Shown: positions 7,023 to 12,175 of the stretch, in pieces | Position numbering within the stretch: position 1 is the stretch's first letter | Layout of the letters: every line of letters begins with the position of its first letter | NCBI GenBank assembly: GCA_021826605.1 | Contig: JAKAZF010000019.1 | Span: forward strand, 1-13,845 | Reading direction: 5' to 3' | From: Planctomycetota bacterium | GTDB taxonomy: Bacteria; Planctomycetota; Phycisphaerae; WQYP01 | DNA length: 13,845 nucleotides | Position numbers and translations under genes: made by a program | The notes under the pieces: model-generated | What the model was told of the DNA's origin: nothing | Databases searched by the model: none | Seen by the model: the letters and a program-made list of their open reading frames with translations, nothing else

Positions 7023-8144
7023 ATGCTTAATCGCGTGTACGTGAATAACTACAAGAGTCTGACGAACTTCGAGTGCAATCTTGCGCCCAAGCAACTGATT
7101 ATTGGCGCAAATGGGGTGGGAAAAACAACACTCTTTGAGGTGTTGGCATTGCTGCGTGATTTCTGCATTCGCGGCGATTCGCCGGAGGGCCGCCTTGTTG
7201 GAACCACCCGTACCCGCTGGCAGGATGTTCCCGAGCAGGCGTTTGAATTAGACGTTAGCGGTAACAATGGCAGCTATAAACTTCGACTCTTAATTGACTC
7301 GTGGGGTACGCCTGAAAAGCCGCGCGTGGTGCGGGAGGAGGTCATTTTTTCCGGACAACCGATTTTTCGATTTGAGAAGGGAGAAGTCCACCTTTTTAAC
7401 GACCAGCATGAGGAAAAAGTGAAATACCCATTTGACTGGCACCGCTCTGCGCTGGCGACAATCGCCGAGCGCCGTGACAATCGAAAACTCTGGTGGTTTA
7501 AAAATTGGCTCGGAGGCTTACTTTATGTCAGTCCCGATCCACGGGCGATGAAGGGCGTTGCGTCTCAGGAATCTCCATATCCGGACCAATATCTGAGCAA
7601 TTTTGCGGACTGGTACCGCCATCTCAGACAGGAAGCGGATGATCATGCCTACCTTCAAAGCTTGAGCGAGGTGATAGATGGTTTTACCTCCATGCGGCTT
7701 CAGGAAGCCGGAGAACGTCGCCGCGAGATAAAAATCCGCATCGCGTCTCACACCATGAAAAATGGGACTAAATCAGAGGGCGAATATCTGCTGGGAGAGC
7801 TTTCTGACGGCCAGCGACTGCTCGTTGGACTGTATGCCCTGCTGCATTTTGCAATTAAAGCCGGAGGGACAATATGTTTTGATGAGCCGGATAACTTCAT
7901 CGCCTTGCGGGAAATCCAGGCTTGGCTTAGTAAAGCCCTGGACCGGGCCGAGGAAGCTGATCCGGAATCGCAAATACTTATTGCCTCCCACCACCCGGAA
8001 CTGCTGAATCGTATGGCCTACACAGCCGGAATTATATTTGAACGACCGGAAAATCTGCACACCCGTTGCCGCCGTTTCGATGATTCATCTGAAACCGGAT
8101 TGACAGCGGCGGAGCTGGTCGCACGAGGATGGGAGCATGAGTAA
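7023..8144 (+). CDS. AAA family ATPase (SMC/ABC-like, AAA_15/AAA_21 type), probable defence ATPase
   Basis: This 373-residue cytosolic ATPase is of the SMC/ABC head type seen in OLD, PARIS AriA, Septu PtuA and similar defence proteins. It opens with the usual NNYKSL strand and has Walker A GANGVGKTT at 28-36. The ABC-type signature LSDGQR is at 260-265 and Walker B ICFDEP at 284-289, with catalytic E288. The switch-histidine region ASHHPE is at 321-326. The roughly 220 residues between Walker A and the signature are too short for a long coiled coil and have no recognised domain. ATG at 7023 is used; AAAGG lies rather far upstream (about 13 bases), so initiation may be weak. The stop overlaps the start of the next gene by 8 bases (ATGAGTAA), indicating a two-gene unit. 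No nuclease domain is fused, so any effector activity should lie in the partner. Confidence 0.85.
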   Translation: MLNRVYVNNYKSLTNFECNLAPKQLIIGANGVGKTTLFEVLALLRDFCIRGDSPEGRLVGTTRTRWQDVPEQAFELDVSGNNGSYKLRLLIDSWGTPEKPRVVREEVIFSGQPIFRFEKGEVHLFNDQHEEKVKYPFDWHRSALATIAERRDNRKLWWFKNWLGGLLYVSPDPRAMKGVASQESPYPDQYLSNFADWYRHLRQEADDHAYLQSLSEVIDGFTSMRLQEAGERRREIKIRIASHTMKNGTKSEGEYLLGELSDGQRLLVGLYALLHFAIKAGGTICFDEPDNFIALREIQAWLSKALDRAEEADPESQILIASHHPELLNRMAYTAGIIFERPENLHTRCRRFDDSSETGLTAAELVARGWEHE

Positions 8145-8679
8145 CCGGGTATCGCAGATCATCCTGCTATGCGAAGATGATCCTCAGGAGAGCTTGGTAC
8201 GCTATTATCTCAAGCAGTGCGGCCAAAATACCGACCCGCCATATTTAAGACCCTTTAATGCCAGCCGCCAAGTGCACGGTGGTAACGTGCAATGGGTCCT
8301 GCAACAATTTCCAAGACAATTGATGGCGTGCCGAAAGCGCCACGTTTCGCATACCAACACTCTGCTGATTGTAGTGGCGGATGCAGACAAGCTCACCGTT
8401 CAGAGCCGCCTCGCAGGATTCATAGCTACGCCGCCCGTTGATCCCAGCGATCCTGTGGTGATTCTAATCCCTCGTCGCCATATTGAAACATGGATTCGTT
8501 CCGCGCGTGGTGATTCCGTCAGTGAAACAGATGATTATAAAAAGCCGGAGCCACAAAAAAGTGAAATCCGTGACGCCGCGCGGCAAATATTCGCATGGAG
8601 CCATGGGCAGCCGAAGCCTGGATCGGCATGTGTGCAATCTCTGCTTTCAGCTTTGCAACACTGGCGAAGGTTAGGGTAG
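8137..8679 (+). CDS. Small TOPRIM-like (DUF4276-like) protein, partner of the ATPase
   Basis: This 180-residue protein has no confident family name, but the layout of acidic motifs suggests a compact TOPRIM-type fold. A first strand, IILLCEDD, carries E13 and is followed by an amphipathic helix (QESLVRYYLKQCG). A second strand, LLIVVADAD, carries the D82-x-D84 pair. A third strand ends in IPRRHIETW (E117). TOPRIM nucleases use Glu and DxD to bind magnesium. The start overlaps the ATPase stop, with GAGG eight bases upstream. In OLD, Gabija and PARIS systems an SMC-like ATPase controls a TOPRIM nuclease, and this pair would be a split and very small version. No membrane segment is seen. Function is inferred from motif and context. 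A non-nuclease role is possible. Confidence 0.6.
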   Translation: MSNRVSQIILLCEDDPQESLVRYYLKQCGQNTDPPYLRPFNASRQVHGGNVQWVLQQFPRQLMACRKRHVSHTNTLLIVVADADKLTVQSRLAGFIATPPVDPSDPVVILIPRRHIETWIRSARGDSVSETDDYKKPEPQKSEIRDAARQIFAWSHGQPKPGSACVQSLLSALQHWRRLG

Positions 8680-8843
8680 GGGTCGCGACTTCTCGGTTTT
8701 TGTTTTCCTGCGTAATTGTAACCGACTTCAAAACGAAAACCTTTTAGAATATGTGACGCTCTGAGCCGCTTATTTTTCTTTTACGAATTGGAAGAAAAGT
8801 GCCTATATCGCCGTATTTTCGGGATCGAGTTTGGGCGGCTGCT
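8680..8843. other. Noncoding stretch after the ATPase pair
   Basis: This is the first part of a 402-bp region without a gene (8680-9081). It contains A+T-rich tracts and a TTTTTG run near 8697, but no clear stem before the run, so I do not call a terminator. I see no ORF with a ribosome-binding site and no RNA gene. The second part holds the regulatory elements listed separately. Confidence 0.4.
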
Positions 8844-8893
8844 GTGACACACTTGGCAAGGCTTTGTCTTTTCTGTGTCAATTATGTCACACA
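8844..8893 (+). promoter_or_regulatory. Cluster of TGTGACA/TGTCACA motifs, possible activator-binding site
   Basis: TGTGACACA (8844-8852), TGTGTCA (8874-8880) and TGTCACACA (8885-8893) are related by inverted symmetry. The last two form the partial dyad TGTGT-N10-ACACA. They lie about 100-150 bases upstream of the start predicted for the sigma-54 promoter at 8969, the usual distance for enhancer-binding activators. The motifs are seen directly; the role is an inference. Confidence 0.4.
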
Positions 8894-8968
8894 TATTTGT
8901 TGGAGAGCTTGAAAATTTTCCCATAAAAGCTTTGATTTTGGCACGTCTTGCTGATAATCCTCCAGCTT

Positions 8969-8984
8969 TGGCACGCGGATTGCA
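8969..8984 (+). promoter_or_regulatory. Sigma-54 (RpoN) promoter of the ExbBD-type operon
   Basis: TGGCACG-CGGA-TTGCA is a near-perfect match to the sigma-54 consensus TGGCACG-N4-TTGCW. The invariant GG (8970-8971) and GC (8982-8983) are exactly ten bases apart. Transcription would start near 8995, leaving a leader of about 87 bases before the ATG at 9082. Expression would require RpoN and an AAA+ activator, so the operon should be switched on by a specific signal rather than made constitutively. Confidence 0.8.
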
Positions 8985-8994
8985 AAAGGCGAAA

Positions 8995-9035
8995 GCCTCA
9001 GGCGAGAGGCGCGACGGCAAGCGGTGCCCTGAGGC
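8995..9035 (+). other. Stem-loop at the predicted 5' end of the operon leader
   Basis: GCCTCAGG (8995-9002) and CCTGAGGC (9028-9035) are perfectly complementary over 8 bp, with 25 bases between. The stem begins at the transcription start predicted from the sigma-54 promoter, so it could cap and stabilise the mRNA or take part in control. An alternative small hairpin with a GAAA loop (8987-8998) would compete with it but begins upstream of the predicted start. Confidence 0.4.
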
Positions 9036-9081
9036 AGTCCTTCGATGGTCGATATGCCCACAATGGCGTACGGAGTTTTTA

Positions 9082-10104
9082 ATGAGTCAGGCACACGCGC
9101 GGCCCCAGTTCCCTCAGCCGGATCATCATGATCCGGTGCCGGAGGATGCTTCCAGCCATAGCGGCGAATTGCCGGCGTGGCTTGATAAAGGCGCTCCATG
9201 GATTGCCTCGGCGCTTGTGCATCTGGGGCTGTTTGTTCTGATTTTTTTTGCTTTTGAAGCTATTCATGCGGTCATTACCCGCAAAGCCCATCCTATTATT
9301 ATTCCCCAGGCGTGGGATCAACATTTTTCAACGCATCCTGGTGGTACGCCCAACGCCGGACAGAACCATAACCCTCTACAAAAAGCCCGGCAAAATATTC
9401 GGCATATCCTTTCGCATTATGCCAATACCAATCAAACTTCCGTCTCAGCGGTATTAAATTCTTCGGCCACCAAGGCGCTAAGTTTTATTGCCGTTGGGCC
9501 GCAGGGGGGAGCTTCGGGCGGGCCGCTGGCATCGTTCGGTATTCCCGGGGGGGGCATGGGGTCGGGACCGCCCTCGCGGTTTTTGGGCCGCGGCGGCAAT
9601 GCCACGCGCGTTGTCTATATCATCGATCACTCTGGATTAATGCTCTATAATTTTGAACTGGTTGCCCGGAAGTTGCGGCAATCGGTGAGTCATTTGGTTC
9701 CAATCCAGCGGTTTTCAGTAATTCTAGTGAGTCGGCAAGCCCGGCCATTAGATAATCTGGGCCTCGTGCACGCCACCATGCCGGCGAAAAAAATGTTCCA
9801 GACCCAATTTTCCAAAATACATCCCGCCGGTGCGGCCCGCGGTCGTCTAAACGTGTATGCAAATGCCTTTCGCATGGCCTTTCAACTGCATCCGGAAATT
9901 GTCTATTTTGTTACCAATGGCGGCTTTAATCCGAGCCTCGCGGATTATGTGAAACGCATGGATATCCATGGCACCCATGTGTTTACCTACACGTTTCTGA
10001 ACGGGCATTCCCGACAATTTAGGGCGCAGTTGCGCCTCTATGCGGGTGCTTTGAAGAAAATCGCCAAGGAAACCGGCGGACAATACCGTCTTATTAAGGA
10101 ATAG
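9082..10104 (+). CDS. Membrane-anchored vWA-like protein
   Basis: This 340-residue protein heads the operon. A polar, proline/histidine-rich N-terminus of about 37 residues is followed by one transmembrane helix (about 38-63) and a low-complexity linker rich in Gly (about 146-180). A C-terminal domain begins TRVVYIIDHSGLM, resembling the first strand of a von Willebrand A domain. The metal-site motif DxSxS reads D182-H-S184-G-L186, so the last serine is lost. A later strand ends in VTNGG instead of the usual TDG, so metal binding may be impaired. The topology predicts an inner-membrane anchor with a periplasmic domain. The frame is open from 8875, but ATG at 9082 has GGAG six bases upstream and lies after the sigma-54 promoter, so it is preferred. 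The position before exbB suggests it works with that motor. No TonB-like motif is evident. Confidence 0.75.
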   Translation: MSQAHARPQFPQPDHHDPVPEDASSHSGELPAWLDKGAPWIASALVHLGLFVLIFFAFEAIHAVITRKAHPIIIPQAWDQHFSTHPGGTPNAGQNHNPLQKARQNIRHILSHYANTNQTSVSAVLNSSATKALSFIAVGPQGGASGGPLASFGIPGGGMGSGPPSRFLGRGGNATRVVYIIDHSGLMLYNFELVARKLRQSVSHLVPIQRFSVILVSRQARPLDNLGLVHATMPAKKMFQTQFSKIHPAGAARGRLNVYANAFRMAFQLHPEIVYFVTNGGFNPSLADYVKRMDIHGTHVFTYTFLNGHSRQFRAQLRLYAGALKKIAKETGGQYRLIKE

Positions 10105-10121
10105 ATTATAACATCCGACGG

Positions 10122-10165
10122 CCAATGGGCCATTGGAATTAAAGGTAATCACCCGGCTTTAGCCG
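10122..10165 (+). other. Two stem-loops between the vWA-like gene and exbB
   Basis: CCAATG-GGC-CATTGG (10122-10136) and CGGC-TTTA-GCCG (10154-10165) are perfect small hairpins in the 86-bp gap. Neither is followed by a U-tract, so complete termination is unlikely. They could act as mRNA processing or stability elements. Confidence 0.45.
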
Positions 10166-10190
10166 ATAATAAATTCAAAGGAGTCCTTTT

Positions 10191-11036
10191 ATGTTCAGTC
10201 GTTATGCTCATTCCCGCTCCCGCATCATGCTTCTTGGCGTCTTGTTTTGCGGTACGCTTCTGGCCCTGAGCCGCACCGCCATGGCTCAAAGCGCCGGCGG
10301 TGGCGGGGGTGCGGGAACTTATCACCCCAATCCGATCCTATGGGGTTTGGATATTACAGTTATCGTGGTGCTTGCAGGTTGCTCCCTGGCCAGTATCGCG
10401 TTGATCTTTGATGCCGTTCTGCACCTGCGTGAAAGCAAAATCGCCCCCATTGAAACCACCGAGCATATCCGATCCCTTATTGATTCGCGGCAGCTCAAGG
10501 AACTCATTGATTTCACCGCCGCTGATCAATCTTTTGTCAGTAAGGCGATGCAGGCGGGCATTCGCCGGGCACACCTGGGCTATGGAGCCATGCGGGAAGG
10601 GTTGGAAAGTGCGCTATCGGAAAATAGTGCCAATTTATTTCGACGTATCGAGATGCTTAATGTTATTGGAAACATCGGGCCGCTGATCGGGCTTTTAGGA
10701 ACGGTGCTTGGTATGATTGAAGCATTTAACGCTCTGCATCATGCCGGTGGGCAGGCCAAAGTTTCAGATTTGTCGGTGGGTATCGCTACGGCCCTGTGGC
10801 ATACTTTCGGCGGCCTGGCGGTGGCCATTCCCTCGCTGATCGCGTTTGGCTTTTTCCGTATGAGACTGGATAAAATTGTCAGCCGCGCTTCGGTACTTTC
10901 CGAAGAGCTGCTGGAAAGCCTGCGCCCGGCGGATAAAACGGGCGCTACCACAGCGCCGGAACCCGGCAAGCCCATGGCCCGGCCAGTGCCGCGCAGAACC
11001 GGCACCGGATCCGGTGATACCGCTGCGGGGGTGTAA
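10191..11036 (+). CDS. exbB: MotA/TolQ/ExbB proton channel family protein
   Basis: This 281-residue inner-membrane protein should form the proton-conducting part of an ExbB-ExbD type motor. An N-terminal signal peptide with a likely cleavage AMA|QS at residues 32/33 is followed by three membrane segments, about 48-72, 158-182 and 195-220. The hallmark second helix reads IGPLIGLLGTVLGMIEAF, and the third, ALWHTFGGLAVAIPSL, is also typical. The cytoplasmic loop between helices one and two carries the SALSENSANLFRRIEML region. The tail of about 35 residues is rich in Pro, Gly and Arg and is longer than in E. coli ExbB. Cleavable signal peptides occur in ExbB subgroups but not in E. coli TolQ. 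ATG at 10191 has AAAGGAG about eight bases upstream. Two ExbD genes follow, giving the expected partners. Confidence 0.93.
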   Translation: MFSRYAHSRSRIMLLGVLFCGTLLALSRTAMAQSAGGGGGAGTYHPNPILWGLDITVIVVLAGCSLASIALIFDAVLHLRESKIAPIETTEHIRSLIDSRQLKELIDFTAADQSFVSKAMQAGIRRAHLGYGAMREGLESALSENSANLFRRIEMLNVIGNIGPLIGLLGTVLGMIEAFNALHHAGGQAKVSDLSVGIATALWHTFGGLAVAIPSLIAFGFFRMRLDKIVSRASVLSEELLESLRPADKTGATTAPEPGKPMARPVPRRTGTGSGDTAAGV

Positions 11037-11051
11037 TGCGGCATGGCAATT

Positions 11052-11071
11052 CCCCCAGCGTTCGCAGGGGG
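11052..11071 (+). other. Stem-loop between exbB and the first exbD
   Basis: CCCCC-A-GCG-TT-CGC-A-GGGGG forms a very G+C-rich hairpin interrupted by one A-A mismatch in the 71-bp gap. There is no U-tract after it, so it is not a canonical terminator. It could protect the upstream message from 3' decay or reduce read-through. Confidence 0.55.
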
Positions 11072-11107
11072 CGCAAAGTGCCAACGGACTTAACAGGAGT
11101 TTGAACC

Positions 11108-11548
11108 ATGAAAATTCGCGGCATTAAGCCCATGCAGGATGCGCATGTGAATGTCACGCCGCTGATTGACATTATCATGTGCCTGATCATTTTCTTTTTA
11201 CTGGTCGGCCATATTGCCAAGGCAGCCTCGGTGAAGGGAATAAAAATTCCTGCCGCCAAAAACGGGAAAGATTTGCGTGACAAAAGCAATCAGTTAATTA
11301 TCAATCTTGTACCCCCCACCGGCGGATACGGTAACGACGCCATGCCATCGATTTTAATTTGGAGTAACCGGATTCCCGAAAATCAATTGGCGGCTTATCT
11401 GCGTAAACAGAAAAGTGACAACCCTGCCATCAAAGTGGTTCTGCGGGCGGATCGGTCCATCCCCTATCGCTTTATCGCACCGGTGTTGATCAGTTGCGCG
11501 CAAGCCCGCATTGCCAGCATTCATTTTATGACCCGCAGGCCCGGCTGA
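11108..11548 (+). CDS. exbD: ExbD/TolR family protein, first copy
   Basis: This 146-residue protein has a short cytoplasmic N-terminus, a single transmembrane helix (about 17-37) and a periplasmic domain. The hallmark motif VNVTPLIDIIMCL contains D21, the conserved aspartate that takes part in proton translocation within the ExbB channel. The periplasmic part has the expected mixed pattern and ends in a basic tail. ATG at 11108 follows AGGAG by about eight bases. A second, divergent ExbD follows 33 bases later. Two tandem ExbD/TolR genes behind one ExbB gene suggest that the membrane complex uses a heterodimer of ExbD proteins in place of a homodimer. Confidence 0.93.
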   Translation: MKIRGIKPMQDAHVNVTPLIDIIMCLIIFFLLVGHIAKAASVKGIKIPAAKNGKDLRDKSNQLIINLVPPTGGYGNDAMPSILIWSNRIPENQLAAYLRKQKSDNPAIKVVLRADRSIPYRFIAPVLISCAQARIASIHFMTRRPG

Positions 11549-11581
11549 TTCCGCGGCTAGCTTACTGCTCTCGAGGTTCCT

Positions 11582-12049
11582 ATGCCCCTGTCAACAAAAC
11601 ATAAAAGCCGCAGAATGCACGCGGCTCATCATGTCGGCCCCAACATGACGCCCATGGTGGATGTGGTGATGGTTATTCTGATATTTTTTATGCTGGGGAG
11701 TTCGTTTGTCAGCCCGGATTGGTATTTAACCAACAATACGCCGGCCATCAAAGGCGGGTTATCTGATGTTAAAACCAATGCCATGCCTGCAACCCGCATT
11801 AACATCAAGCTGCGGGTGCGCGGCACGCGCACGATTGCCATTTTGCCGGGCCTGCAAACCGCTGATCTTTCCGGCGAATTGGCCACATTTCTGACCAGCA
11901 AACACAAGGCTCTGGTCAAAGGGGTGCCGGTGCAGATATTTATTTCCCCTTCCAACGGCGTACCTTATAAAGATGTTATCACAACCTATAGTGACTGTAT
12001 TCAAGCCCGGTTCAAACAGGTGGCGTTTCGGCCTCCGCCGGCCCGGTAA
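11582..12049 (+). CDS. exbD: ExbD/TolR family protein, second copy
   Basis: This 155-residue paralogue of the preceding gene has a longer basic N-terminus (KHKSRR) and one transmembrane helix (about 25-44). The conserved motif NMTPMVDVVMVILIFFML places the proton-pathway aspartate at D27. The periplasmic domain differs clearly from the first copy in sequence, so this is not a recent duplication. ATG at 11582 follows GAGG (11573-11576) by five bases. Gene order exbB-exbD-exbD is seen in several Planctomycetota-like operons, from general knowledge. It probably pairs with the first ExbD inside the ExbB pentamer. Confidence 0.92.
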   Translation: MPLSTKHKSRRMHAAHHVGPNMTPMVDVVMVILIFFMLGSSFVSPDWYLTNNTPAIKGGLSDVKTNAMPATRINIKLRVRGTRTIAILPGLQTADLSGELATFLTSKHKALVKGVPVQIFISPSNGVPYKDVITTYSDCIQARFKQVAFRPPPAR

Positions 12050-12075
12050 TTACCCCCGGAGGAAGCGAGATCGGT

Positions 12076-12147
12076 TGAGGCGCCGCGGCCTTGAATGTGT
12101 TCAACGCCTCAGTGCTTCACTGAACACCACCATCGCGTACCGGTGGT
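12076..12147 (+). other. Complex of stem-loops between the second exbD and the repeat-protein gene
   Basis: Three possible stems lie in the 126-bp gap: TGAGGCG/CGCCTCA (12076-12082 with 12105-12111), CAGTG-CTT-CACTG (12110-12122), and ACCACC/GGTGGT (12126-12131 with 12142-12147), the last followed by TTTGTCT. The last is weakly terminator-like and may cause partial termination. The first and second share two bases, so they are nearly but not fully compatible. Confidence 0.45.
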
Positions 12148-12175
12148 TTTGTCTACCAATAAGGGATTTGTCACC

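Noticed and set aside
8987..9035. Riboswitch (c-di-GMP or similar) in the leader, suggested by the GAAA tetraloop and neighbouring stems
   Set aside because: No known riboswitch consensus could be matched, and the GAAA hairpin begins upstream of the predicted transcription start. The GGCACG...TTGC part is better explained as the sigma-54 promoter.
8875..9081. N-terminal extension of the vWA-like protein (69 extra codons)
   Set aside because: The frame is open, but it would cross the sigma-54 promoter and the leader stem-loop. Its start lacks a good ribosome-binding site, whereas ATG 9082 has GGAG at ideal spacing.
9082..12049. Zorya-type defence system, because of the ExbB/ExbD genes near a defence region
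   Set aside because: ZorB has an OmpA-like peptidoglycan-binding domain and the system needs ZorC/D or ZorE. Here there are two plain ExbD proteins, a vWA-like protein and a secreted repeat protein, and no helicase or nuclease.
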